The notes under the pieces are model-generated. The model was not told where the DNA came from and did no database searches. It was given only the letters and a program-made list of their open reading frames with translations. A program made the translations under genes and the position numbers. This document shows positions 7,865 through 16,363 of a stretch of 64,000 bases of DNA, one piece after another (within the stretch, counting starts at the first letter, position 1; each line of letters opens with the position of its first letter). This DNA is from Maritimibacter sp. (GTDB lineage Bacteria > Pseudomonadota > Alphaproteobacteria > Rhodobacterales > Rhodobacteraceae), in contig JAABTN010000001.1 in the NCBI GenBank assembly GCA_011389895.1, forward strand, positions 142,940 through 206,939. Direction: 5' to 3'.

Positions 7865-8872
7865 ATGTTTATGAAAATCAAAGGGCTCGCTTTTGCGGCC
7901 TGCGCCATTGCGGCGACTGGACTTTCAACGACCGATGCCGACGCCCAAGGGCGTGTGACGATCGGGACCAATCCGCAGGGCTCGCTCTACTACACCATCG
8001 GCAGCGGCATCGCGGCTGCATTGCAGGAGGCAATGCAGCGCCAAGTGACCGTGCAGCCGTTTACCGGCTCGTCCGTCTATCTTCCGCTGATTTCGGCGGG
8101 CGAGGTCACAGTCGGGCTGAACTCGGCCATTGATGCGGGCGGCTGGTATAGTGGTGCGACCTCGGGCGAAGCACTGACCGATCTTCGCGTGCTGGCGCGC
8201 CTGTGGCCCTTGCGTCAGGCATACGTCACCCGCGCTAACGACGACATGACCGAAGTGAAAGACCTCGCAGGGAAACGCACGGTCGTGGATATGACCGCGC
8301 TCACCGGCGTGACGGCGGTGAACCGTGCTACCATTCAAGCAGGCGGTCTGTCGCTGGATGATGTGGAAGCGGTGGAAGTGTCCGGTCTCAAGGCGGGCCT
8401 CGATGCGCTGGTTGAAGGCAACCTGGATGCGACCGCAGCCGCCATCGGTATTCCGCTGACACAGCAGGCGAACGCGTCCATTCCGGGCGGTATTCGGTAT
8501 CTGAGCCTGACCGGTGAGAACGCGACCGAAGCCTTCTTTTCGGAGACCCTTCCGGGGGTCTATCCGCTTGAAGTCGGACCCAACCCCGCGATGCCAGAAA
8601 TCACCGAGCCGGTCGTTGTCTCGGCTTACGATATTTTCCTGACGACGAGTGCGGCGCTGTCGGATGAAGAGGCGACCGCTGTTCTGACGGCGCTTTACGA
8701 GGCCTTCCCGCAGTTGCGCGAAGATTATCCGCCGCTGCGTGGCGGTGCGCAGGACGCATTGGGGAGCGCGACCAACACGGTGCCCTATCACCCCGCCGCC
8801 GTTGCCTTTTTCCAGGAAAAAGGTTTGTGGACCGACGCGAACGATACCCGCGAAGCAAGTTTTAGCGAGTAA
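7865..8872 (+). CDS. TAXI-family TRAP transporter solute-binding protein
   Basis: 335 residues from an ATG with AGGGAGGA five bases upstream. A typical Sec signal peptide (basic start, hydrophobic core, cleavage probably after the DADA of residues 25-28) is followed by the TAXI signature VTIGTNPQGSLYYTIGSGIA. It is periplasmic and binds the ligand for the fused permease encoded downstream. TAXI systems typically carry carboxylates. The operon continues with an aromatic-acid decarboxylase and a flavin hydroxylase, so an aromatic carboxylate is a plausible ligand by inference. A strong hairpin separates it from the permease gene. Confidence 0.88.
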   Translation: MFMKIKGLAFAACAIAATGLSTTDADAQGRVTIGTNPQGSLYYTIGSGIAAALQEAMQRQVTVQPFTGSSVYLPLISAGEVTVGLNSAIDAGGWYSGATSGEALTDLRVLARLWPLRQAYVTRANDDMTEVKDLAGKRTVVDMTALTGVTAVNRATIQAGGLSLDDVEAVEVSGLKAGLDALVEGNLDATAAAIGIPLTQQANASIPGGIRYLSLTGENATEAFFSETLPGVYPLEVGPNPAMPEITEPVVVSAYDIFLTTSAALSDEEATAVLTALYEAFPQLREDYPPLRGGAQDALGSATNTVPYHPAAVAFFQEKGLWTDANDTREASFSE

Positions 8873-8881
8873 TTGGCTGGC

Positions 8882-8927
8882 GGCGGCGGCCAAGGCCCGG
8901 CCCGGGCCGCCGCCCCATGTATTTTTT
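8882..8927 (+). terminator. Hairpin with T-tract after the TAXI binding-protein gene
   Basis: GGCGGCGGCC (8882-8891) pairs perfectly with GGCCGCCGCC (8905-8914) around a 13-base loop, and a T-rich run follows at 8919-8927. It lies between the binding-protein and permease genes, so it probably acts as a partial terminator or 3'-end stabiliser that gives more binding protein than permease. Confidence 0.6.
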
Positions 8928-8983
8928 AATTCCGATGAACGCCCACAGTGTTCATCGCCCCTCGTATCACCCCGGAGCTTTTG

Positions 8984-10903
8984 ATGCGCGTCTTTGCCGC
9001 CATTCTTGCCGCGTGCCTTCCTCTGCTCGGTATCGCCTGGATCTTCAACCTGCCCGAGATGTTCGGGCAGGTGTATATCACCGAGCAATACCTCGCGGTG
9101 ATCCTTGGCCTGACGGTGCTGGCCGGTCTGGTGCTCAAACGTCAGCCGCCCGTTCCGTTCGCTGTGGATCTTCTGTTTGGCATCGGCGCGCTTGCGGGCT
9201 GGTGGTGGCTTGCGCTGAATTATCAGGACTGGCTCTTGGACCCGGTCAATCGGGGGCCCGAGAAATGGGTGCCCGCCGTGATCGGCATTGTCGGGCTATT
9301 CGAGGCGACCCGGCGACATTGCGGTCTGGTTCTGAGCCTGCTTGGCGTCGGCTTCATGGTCTATGGCTTCATTGGCCATTTCGCGCCGGGCATTTTCGAG
9401 GCCGCGTATCTCTCGCCGCCGCGATACCTTCTTTACGTTTACAATGACTCGAACGGCGTGCCGGGGTTGGTGCTTGGCGTTGGTGCGACGCAGATCTTGG
9501 GGTTCATCGTCTTCGGTGCCGTCCTGACCGGTGTCGGAGGCTCGGCGGCGATGACCGACCTCGCCATGGCTGCGATGGGGCACCGGCGCGGAGGCCCGGC
9601 CAAGGTCGCGATCTTTGCCTCGTCGCTCTTTGGCACGCTCTCCGGTTCGACCGTGGCGAATGTCATGTCCACCGGGGTGGTGACGATCCCGATGATGAAG
9701 AAAAGTGGCTGGCCGTCACGCTATGCGGGTGCCATCGAAGCGGTGGCCTCCAACGGGGGTCAGATTGCACCGCCCGTCATGGGCGCAACCGCCTTCATCA
9801 TCGCCGAATTCTTGCAGATTCCCTATGCCCAAGTGGTGCTTGCGGCACTTCTGCCCGCCGCCTTTTATTACCTCCTGCTCTATCGTCAGGTGGACAGCTA
9901 TGCCGCCGCGAATGGTCTGCACGGTGAGCCGCGCGAGACGCTTCCGCGCATGGGGGCGGCCCTTAAGGGCAGCGCGCCCTTGGTCCTGCCGCTTGGCGTG
10001 TTGATGTATTTCCTGTTCTGGCTTGGATACGCGCCCGGTAAATCGGCGCTTTATTCGTCCGGGGCGGCTCTTGCCCTCTATCTCGCCACCAAGGGTCGCG
10101 CCCTTTCGGGTTTGAAAGAGCTTCCGGGTATCCTGGTGCGGGCGGGTGAAACGCTGATCCCGATCCTGCTTGTCTGTGCCGTTGCGGGCATCATCATCGG
10201 CACCATCAACGTGACGGGGCTTGGCTTCGCGCTGACCCTCGCGCTTGGCAAGATCGCCGAGCTTGGTGGGGTGTTTCCGCTCTTGGCCACGACCGCAGTG
10301 ATCGCCATCGTTCTGGGGGTCGGGATGCCGACGTCCGGGGTTTACGTGGTGGTCGCGGTGCTTTTGGCGCCTGCCTTGGTGCGCAACGGGATCGACATCA
10401 CCTCTGCACATCTCTTCATTCTCTATTTCGGCCTGCTGTCCATGCTGACACCGCCGGTCGCCATCGCAAGCTATGCGGCGGCCTCGATCGCCAAGAGCGA
10501 CATGTGGCAGACCGGCGTGACCGGGGTGCGGCTGGCGTTTGTGGCCTATCTTTTGCCCTTCGTCTTCGCCTTCAACCCGGCTCTGATCATGAACGGCACA
10601 TGGCTTGAGATCGGCGTGTCTTGCATCACGGTCTACGCGGGCGGGCATGTATTGGCCGAAGTGCTTGCGCGCAAAAGCGCCTTTGGGGGCGGCTGGTCAC
10701 GCTGGGCCGCTGCCGCTGGCGGGCTGCTTCTCTTCAGCGCCACTGCCATTGTCGCCCCGGCGACCCCTTGGGCCATTGGCGCGGCGCTTATCGGCATCGC
10801 GCTTTTGATCCTTCTCGCTGTTCAGTCCCGTCGCGGGGCCGCGCCGCAAACCGAAATTTCCAATGAAACCCTGAACAAAGGAGCGAAAGATGCCCGATCA
10901 TAA
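8984..10903 (+). CDS. TRAP transporter fused permease (TAXI type, DctQM fusion)
   Basis: 639 residues from the ATG at 8984, which has GGAG at 8974-8977; an upstream in-frame GTG at 8948 lacks a good ribosome binding site. The N-terminal third is a small DctQ-like membrane domain. The rest is the large DctM-like domain, with conserved blocks such as GSSAA/TVANVMSTGVVTIPMMKK-type sequence near residues 185-250 and LGVGMPTSGVYVVVAVLLAP further on. It is a secondary transporter in the inner membrane driven by an ion gradient. The 3' end overlaps the decarboxylase gene by 14 bases, which ties transport to the catabolic enzymes. Confidence 0.9.
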   Translation: MRVFAAILAACLPLLGIAWIFNLPEMFGQVYITEQYLAVILGLTVLAGLVLKRQPPVPFAVDLLFGIGALAGWWWLALNYQDWLLDPVNRGPEKWVPAVIGIVGLFEATRRHCGLVLSLLGVGFMVYGFIGHFAPGIFEAAYLSPPRYLLYVYNDSNGVPGLVLGVGATQILGFIVFGAVLTGVGGSAAMTDLAMAAMGHRRGGPAKVAIFASSLFGTLSGSTVANVMSTGVVTIPMMKKSGWPSRYAGAIEAVASNGGQIAPPVMGATAFIIAEFLQIPYAQVVLAALLPAAFYYLLLYRQVDSYAAANGLHGEPRETLPRMGAALKGSAPLVLPLGVLMYFLFWLGYAPGKSALYSSGAALALYLATKGRALSGLKELPGILVRAGETLIPILLVCAVAGIIIGTINVTGLGFALTLALGKIAELGGVFPLLATTAVIAIVLGVGMPTSGVYVVVAVLLAPALVRNGIDITSAHLFILYFGLLSMLTPPVAIASYAAASIAKSDMWQTGVTGVRLAFVAYLLPFVFAFNPALIMNGTWLEIGVSCITVYAGGHVLAEVLARKSAFGGGWSRWAAAAGGLLLFSATAIVAPATPWAIGAALIGIALLILLAVQSRRGAAPQTEISNETLNKGAKDARS

Positions 10904-11936
10904 CCCAAACCCGCCCTATAAACGGATCGCCACGGAGGAAGCGTGGCTTCCGCAGGAGATCATGGACCTCTACCGGGCCGAAGTGCGCGACAAGGACATT
11001 AACGAACCGGGCTTTCAGGCGCTCTGGGGCTTTTTCGCAGGCGACAACCCGATTGCGAAAGACCACAACCGCCGCATCGTCGATCTGGGCGAGGAACGGC
11101 TGGCCGATATGGACAGGGCCGGCATCGACATCGCGGTTCTGTCCCTCTCATCGCCGGGGGTTCAGATTTTCGACGCGGCCACGGCGACAAGCCTTGCCCA
11201 GCGCGCAAATGACGAACTGTCCGAAGGAATTGCCAAGAGCCCGGACCGTTTCGTCGGTCTCGCCGCGTTCTCACCGCTCGACGCCGAAGGGGGCGCGAAG
11301 GAGCTTGAGCGCGGGGTCACGAAGCTTGGCCTGCGCGGTGGTATCCTGAACTCCCACACGCTTGGCACCTATATGGATGATGAGAAATACTGGGCCGTTT
11401 TCGAAGCCGCCGAAGCGCTCGGCGTGCCGATCTACCTGCACCCGAACACGCCGTCGCCGCAGATGTTGGAGCCGTTCCTGTCGCGTGGTCTTGACGCCGC
11501 CGTGTATGGCTTCTCCTGCGAGACCGGGCTGCATGCGCTGCGCCTGATCGTGTCGGGTCTGTTCGATCGTTTCCCGAAGCTTCAGATCGTTCTGGGTCAT
11601 ACGGGCGAGGCGTTGCCGTTCTGGCTCTATCGTCTCGACTTCATGCACACGCGCTTGTCGAACTCGAACCGGTATCCGGGTGTTGGGCCGCTCAAGCGCA
11701 AGATGTCGGACTACTTGCGCGAGAACTTCTATTACACCTCGTCGGGTGTCGGTGATCCGAAACCTGTCATGTATGTGCAGGATGTGATCGGCGCGGACCG
11801 GATGATGTATGCGATGGATTATCCGTGGCAGTACGTCGTCGAAGAAACCGCATATTTCGACGCCATGCCGGTGCCGCCCGAAACGCTCAAAGCGTTTTAT
11901 GAGGACAATGCACGCAAGGTCTTCGGCATCAAATGA
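10890..11936 (+). CDS. Amidohydrolase-family aromatic decarboxylase (LigW / resorcylate decarboxylase-like)
   Basis: 348 residues, starting at an ATG with AAAGGAGCG just upstream, inside the end of the permease gene. It closely resembles 5-carboxyvanillate decarboxylase (LigW) and the gamma-resorcylate / 2,3-dihydroxybenzoate decarboxylases. The start RIATEEAW gives the metal-binding Glu16, then His184 (YLHP), His237 (LGHTGE) and Asp310 (YAMDYP). As in LigW, the first HxH of hydrolases is replaced by ExxA-type sequence, which marks a decarboxylase rather than a hydrolase. It would remove CO2 from an ortho-hydroxybenzoate. Resorcylate to resorcinol fits the hydroxyquinol genes best, but 5-carboxyvanillate cannot be excluded. 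Confidence 0.82.
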   Translation: MPDHNPNPPYKRIATEEAWLPQEIMDLYRAEVRDKDINEPGFQALWGFFAGDNPIAKDHNRRIVDLGEERLADMDRAGIDIAVLSLSSPGVQIFDAATATSLAQRANDELSEGIAKSPDRFVGLAAFSPLDAEGGAKELERGVTKLGLRGGILNSHTLGTYMDDEKYWAVFEAAEALGVPIYLHPNTPSPQMLEPFLSRGLDAAVYGFSCETGLHALRLIVSGLFDRFPKLQIVLGHTGEALPFWLYRLDFMHTRLSNSNRYPGVGPLKRKMSDYLRENFYYTSSGVGDPKPVMYVQDVIGADRMMYAMDYPWQYVVEETAYFDAMPVPPETLKAFYEDNARKVFGIK

Positions 11937-13582
11937 CGGAGCTTTCGGCAGACATCTTGATTGTTGGCGCGGGTCCGGTGGGATTGACGCTGGCGATGGA
12001 GCTGGACCGGCGCGGGGTTTCCTCGCTGGTCGTGGAAGAGCGGTCTGCGGGTGAAGCCCCCAGCGTGAAGTGCAACCACGTATCGGCGCGCTCCATGGAG
12101 ATTTTCCGCGGCCTTGGTATCGCCGACCGCATCCGCTCTGCCGGTCTGCCGGATGACTATCCCCACAGCGTCAGCTACCGGACCACACTCACGGGGCGCG
12201 AGATCACCCGTGTTCCCATCCCGTCACGCGCGGGGCGGGAGCGCGGGGATCCCGGGCCGGATACCGATTGGCCGACGCCGGAGCCGCCGCACAGGATCAA
12301 CCAGATTTTTCTCGAACCGATCCTGTTCGAGGCTGCGCTGGAGCGTAGCGGTATCGAGGTGGTGAATGAGGCCAGTGTGACCGGTTTTACCGATTACGGG
12401 GATCATGTCGTGGCGACGATTGTCCGGGAAGATGGCCAGACCCAATTGGCAAAATGCAGGTATCTGGTGGGCTGCGATGGCGGCAGGTCTCAGGTCCGGC
12501 GCGAAATTGGCGCATCGCTGCATGGCGATGCCGTCGTGCAGCGGGTGCAATCGAGCTATATTCGCGCGCCCGGATTGATCGGGAAGATGGAGGTGCCGCC
12601 GACATGGGGCATGTTCGCTTATAATCCGACGCGGACAGGGGTGGTCTACTCCATCGACGGGCGTGAGACATGGCTCGTGCACAATTATCTGCGCGATGAA
12701 GAAGAGGATTTCGACAGTGTCGACCGGGATTGGGCCATTCGCCAAATCCTCGGCGTGGATGAGGCTTTCGCGTATGAAATCCTCGCCAATGAGGATTGGT
12801 TCGGGCGGCGGCTGGTCGCGGACAAATTGCGCGAAGGAAATGTCTTTATCTGCGGTGATGCGGCGCATCTTTGGGTGCCTTATGCGGGCTACGGGATGAA
12901 TGCGGGCATCGCGGATGCTCACAACCTGGCCATGCATATGGGCGGGGTATTCGCAGGCTGGGCCGCGCCGGACGCGCTCGACGCACACGAGGCCGAACGC
13001 CTGCCGATCACCGAGCAGGTTTCGCATTTCGCGATGAATCACGCGCATGAAATGGCCCGCAGACGCAAGGCTGTGCCGCCCGAGATCGACGATGACGCAC
13101 CGGAAGGGGTGGCCGCCCGCGAGGCCGCGGGACGCGCGCTCTTTGATCTGAACGTGCAGCAATATTGCTGTGCCGGTCTGAACTTTGGCTACTACTACGA
13201 AGGGTCACCGGTGATTGCGATGGACGGCACCCCGCCGCCCTATTCAATGGGCAGCTTCACGGCGTCGACCGTGCCCGGCGCGCGGCTACCGAATGTTGCG
13301 ATGGGCGATGGCCGGTGGCTTTATGACGTTCAAGGCCCGGGCTTCGCGCTGGTGCGCACCGACCCTTCGGTTGAGGCAGAGCGCTTGTTGAACGCGATGC
13401 GGGGGGCTGGCATCCCGGTTACGTTGATCGACCTCTCCAACGCTCCCGCACCATACGCGGAAGCTCTCGTGCTTGCGCGTCCTGACAACCATATCGCGTG
13501 GCGTGGCCATACCGTCCCGACCGATCCGACCGCATTGATCGATACCCTGCGCGGCGTGCGGACGGCGGAGGCGATCGCATGA
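11933..13582 (+). CDS. FAD-dependent aromatic hydroxylase (MhpA/TfdB-like)
   Basis: 549 residues, with a four-base ATGA overlap with the decarboxylase gene. PHBH-fold motifs: GAGPVG at residues 12-17, GCDGGRSQVRREIG near residue 180 and GDAAHLWVPYAGYGMN near residue 305, plus a C-terminal thioredoxin-like extension as in MhpA and phenol hydroxylases. It probably hydroxylates the decarboxylation product of the preceding enzyme with NAD(P)H and O2. Its GD motif (HLWVPYAGYG) differs from the HRHPPSNGLG form in the hydroxylase at 1659-3413, so the two are distinct branches and unlikely to be simple duplicates. Confidence 0.82.
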   Translation: MTELSADILIVGAGPVGLTLAMELDRRGVSSLVVEERSAGEAPSVKCNHVSARSMEIFRGLGIADRIRSAGLPDDYPHSVSYRTTLTGREITRVPIPSRAGRERGDPGPDTDWPTPEPPHRINQIFLEPILFEAALERSGIEVVNEASVTGFTDYGDHVVATIVREDGQTQLAKCRYLVGCDGGRSQVRREIGASLHGDAVVQRVQSSYIRAPGLIGKMEVPPTWGMFAYNPTRTGVVYSIDGRETWLVHNYLRDEEEDFDSVDRDWAIRQILGVDEAFAYEILANEDWFGRRLVADKLREGNVFICGDAAHLWVPYAGYGMNAGIADAHNLAMHMGGVFAGWAAPDALDAHEAERLPITEQVSHFAMNHAHEMARRRKAVPPEIDDDAPEGVAAREAAGRALFDLNVQQYCCAGLNFGYYYEGSPVIAMDGTPPPYSMGSFTASTVPGARLPNVAMGDGRWLYDVQGPGFALVRTDPSVEAERLLNAMRGAGIPVTLIDLSNAPAPYAEALVLARPDNHIAWRGHTVPTDPTALIDTLRGVRTAEAIA

Positions 13583-14547
13583 TCGTTGATGTTCATACGC
13601 ATATGGTGACGGAAGACTACCTCGACCTTCTGCGCCGGGAAGGGGGGCCGACTTACGCCTTCCGAACGTTGCCGAGCGGCGGTGAAGTGATCGACAAGGC
13701 GGGCGTGCCGTTCTTCACGCTTCTGCCCCCGATGTGGGATTTCGATCAGCGTATCCGCGATATGGACGCGGCCGGCGTGGACGTGGCGGTGATCTCGCTG
13801 ACGTCGCCAAATGCGATATTCGCGGACACGGAATTAAGCCGCAAAGCAGCCTGGATGATGAACGATGCTTTTGCCGAGGCGCGCACGGCCCACCCGGATC
13901 GCCTTCGCTGGTTCGCGTCGCTTCCGTGGACCGACACCATGGCAGCGGTCGAAGAGTTGGGGCGTGCCGTGAAATTGGGAGCGTCGGGCGTGATCGCGGT
14001 CGCGACCGTGGACGGCGCCCCTTTGACCGATCCGGCCTATGCGCCGATTTGGTCGGCCATCGACAAGGCCGGGTTGCCGGTCTTCTTGCACCCTTCGGTG
14101 CCGCCCGGTGAAAAGGCGTTGGGTCTGGATCAATACAACCTGTCACCACCTGTCGGCTTCGTCTTCGACACGACCCTCGCCATCAGCCGGATGCTCTATG
14201 ACGGGTTTTTCGAACGCTACCCGAACCTGCGGATGATCCTGGCGCACGGCGGCGGCACCTTGCCGTTTCTCATCGGGCGTCTGGACCATTGTCACCAAAA
14301 TATCCCGGCCTGTAGCACGGGCACCAATCATCCACCGTCAGACTTCCTCGACCGGTTTTACCTCGACAGTGTCGTGTTCACCAAAGGTGCTCTCGACCTT
14401 TGTATCGAGACGGTTGGCCCCGACCGCATTCTGTTTGGTTCCGATTATCCGCACAACATCGGCGATATGGCAGGGCGGCGAGAATTGCTCGAAGCGAATT
14501 CGACGCAGCACCGGAAAACGGCGGCCGACCTGTTCGGCCTGGGATAG
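13579..14547 (+). CDS. ACMSD-like metal-dependent amidohydrolase
   Basis: 322 residues from the ATG that overlaps the previous stop (ATGA). The metal-binding set of the amidohydrolase superfamily is visible: HTH in the N-terminal VDVHTHMV (His6, His8), a His in VFLHP near residue 174, a His in ILAHGGG near residue 221 and Asp in LFGSDYPHN near residue 293. The order and spacing resemble 2-amino-3-carboxymuconate-6-semialdehyde decarboxylase (ACMSD). It is the last gene of the TRAP-decarboxylase-hydroxylase operon. It may decarboxylate or hydrolyse a ring-cleavage product or act on a second carboxylated substrate; the sequence does not decide. Confidence 0.8.
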   Translation: MIVDVHTHMVTEDYLDLLRREGGPTYAFRTLPSGGEVIDKAGVPFFTLLPPMWDFDQRIRDMDAAGVDVAVISLTSPNAIFADTELSRKAAWMMNDAFAEARTAHPDRLRWFASLPWTDTMAAVEELGRAVKLGASGVIAVATVDGAPLTDPAYAPIWSAIDKAGLPVFLHPSVPPGEKALGLDQYNLSPPVGFVFDTTLAISRMLYDGFFERYPNLRMILAHGGGTLPFLIGRLDHCHQNIPACSTGTNHPPSDFLDRFYLDSVVFTKGALDLCIETVGPDRILFGSDYPHNIGDMAGRRELLEANSTQHRKTAADLFGLG

Positions 14548-15122
14548 ATAAATCTTCGCAACGCCTGGAAAGAGAACGGCACGGAGGATGTTCCCGCCCC
14601 GATGTTTGGTCGCGCACCTCTGCGCCGTCAGGATGTTTCCTTGAGCTTATCACGCTTGGCGCCATCATCGCCGATCGCTTCTCCAAATTGGTTCACCGCC
14701 GGGGCCAAAACGGGGAGGCGCATGGATCTCGGTGACGACCTACGTAACCTGATACATCGGGAACGCATCCGGGGCCCCGCGACCAGCAGGTTTTGAAAAT
14801 TCGCCCGCCAGAACATGAAACTTTGACGAGGTCCACCGCGCGCTGAGCCTACATTCTTCCCCATAGGCTATGGGCTATTGTGGCCCCAACAATCGCTCAA
14901 GCTCACGCAGCTGACGGGTTGATGACCATATACATCGCGTTCCCAGTTCCGTGACGCCCCGCGCCAAGGTCGCAGCACCATTCCACAATTGCTACCACAG
15001 AACGAAAGCCCGCGTGCGGACCGACAAAAAGCCGGACAATTGGAAAATTCGCCATTCGTTTGAGTATTCCAGCGATCCAACCCAAGCCATTTATGCCAAA
15101 CTGATCCGAGAAGAGTGGATAT
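14548..15122. other. 575-bp stretch without a recognisable gene
   Basis: Between the amidohydrolase stop and the tRNA-Ser gene I find no open frame with a family match, no good ribosome binding site and no obvious terminator hairpin. Several short frames cross it on both strands but read as low-complexity, arginine-rich shadows. Its base composition is less GC-rich than its surroundings, especially at 14980-15120. It may be a decayed gene or a junction next to the tRNA, but no integrase or att-like direct repeat was noticed. Confidence 0.4.
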
Positions 15123-15212
15123 TGGCGGAGGAGGTGGGATTCGAACCCACGGTACGCTTTCACGCACGCCGGTTTTCAAGACCGGTGCATTCGACCACTC
15201 TGCCACTCCTCC
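15123..15212 (-). tRNA. tRNA-Ser (UGA anticodon)
   Basis: A 90-base class II tRNA with a long variable arm. On the minus strand the acceptor GGAGGAG pairs with CTCCTCC, followed by discriminator G and an encoded CCA (15123-15125). The anticodon stem-loop reads CCGGTCTTGAAAACCGG with anticodon TGA; the T-arm GTGGGTTCGAATCCCAC is perfect. It decodes UCA/UCG-type serine codons. Confidence 0.97.
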
Positions 15213-15411
15213 GGGTCGGGTAGCAGGTAGCCTGCCTTTCGTGATTCTGGAAGCGTGTCCTTTCGGGCGGGGTCTGCGGCGTGTCGCCCGGGCGGATGCA
15301 AAGGCTTCCCACGGGGCGCGGGACGCGTTACACTGCCCCAAAACAGGTGCCTGAAGGCACGACCATACGAGCAGCGCGGCTTTTGCAGGGTCGCAATCAG
15401 GGGCAAGAGAC

Positions 15412-16332
15412 ATGAATACCGCGACGACACGAGGTCTGGTCATCGGATTGGCGGGCCTGTTGGCCTTGTCCGCCTGCGAAGATGGGCAAATGCCCGAGTT
15501 TCTCCAACCTAAGACCGAGGTGACGCGGGCCGCGACCTCGAACACCACGACCAAGATGGTCGAGCGTGATGTCGAGGCGCCCGAGATGTTTCAGGCCGCC
15601 GACAAGGGGCTTTGGGACGGACGTCCCAGCCTTGGCGGGGTCTGGGTGGCGCACCCGGATGCGACCAACCCGGAACGTGTGATCATTCGCAATACCTCGA
15701 ATTCCAAGTTCGTCGTCGGCGTGCTCTATCGCCCGGAACGCCAGCAGCCCGGGCCACCGTTCCAGGTGTCGTCTGACGCGGCGGAGGCGCTTGAAATGTT
15801 GGCCGGGCAGCCCGCCGATCTGAACGTCACCGCGTTGCGCAGCGAAAAATCGCCAGCGGGCGGCGCGGACGCGGAGGGCGAGGATGCGGCTGCGCAAGAG
15901 ATCGCATCGGCCCCTTCGGTCGAGAGCGAAGCGCTTGATCCGATCGCCGCTGCGGCCGCCGCGTTGGACGGGGCCGAAGACAAGACGCCCGGTGCCGGGG
16001 CCACCGGGGCTGCTGCGGCGGGGACCACCACGGTCGCCGCGATCGAGGCCGAGACATCGTCGGGCACCCCGCGCGCGACCCCGCCAAGCGCATCTTCGCT
16101 TGCCAAACCCTATATCCAGATCGGAATTTTCTCGGTCCAGAAAAACGCCGATAACACCTCCGAGAGCATGCGCCAGGCCGGGATGGTGCCCACCACCAAA
16201 CCGGGTAAGATGAACGGCAAGGATTTCTGGCGGGTGATCGTTGGGCCGGCAGGCTCCAGTGGCGAACGCGCCCAGCTTCTAAAGAAGATCAAGGAGCTCG
16301 GGTTCACCGACGCTTATTACGTGACCAACTGA
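15412..16332 (+). CDS. SPOR-domain lipoprotein
   Basis: 306 residues, with AGGGGC upstream of the ATG. The N-terminus is a lipoprotein signal with lipobox LSAC (Cys22). A conserved region at about residues 55-130 contains GLWDGRPSLGGVWVAHPDA. It is followed by a long alanine-rich linker (about 140-225) and a C-terminal SPOR domain from about residue 232 (YIQIGIFSVQKNADNTSESM to the end). SPOR domains bind denuded peptidoglycan glycan strands at division sites. The next gene encodes a penicillin-binding carboxypeptidase, consistent with a cell-wall role. The middle conserved segment has no function I can name. Confidence 0.85.
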   Translation: MNTATTRGLVIGLAGLLALSACEDGQMPEFLQPKTEVTRAATSNTTTKMVERDVEAPEMFQAADKGLWDGRPSLGGVWVAHPDATNPERVIIRNTSNSKFVVGVLYRPERQQPGPPFQVSSDAAEALEMLAGQPADLNVTALRSEKSPAGGADAEGEDAAAQEIASAPSVESEALDPIAAAAAALDGAEDKTPGAGATGAAAAGTTTVAAIEAETSSGTPRATPPSASSLAKPYIQIGIFSVQKNADNTSESMRQAGMVPTTKPGKMNGKDFWRVIVGPAGSSGERAQLLKKIKELGFTDAYYVTN

Positions 16333-16363
16333 TCGCGCCCGCGATCGAACGGAGGAGTTGAGG

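Noticed and set aside
14951..15223. Short plus-strand frame of 90 residues crossing the tRNA
   Set aside because: Its second half is the familiar false translation across a tRNA-Ser gene; the first half has no ribosome site or match.
14868..15554. 228-residue minus-strand frame
   Set aside because: Runs through the tRNA and into the antisense of the SPOR lipoprotein gene; not a real protein.
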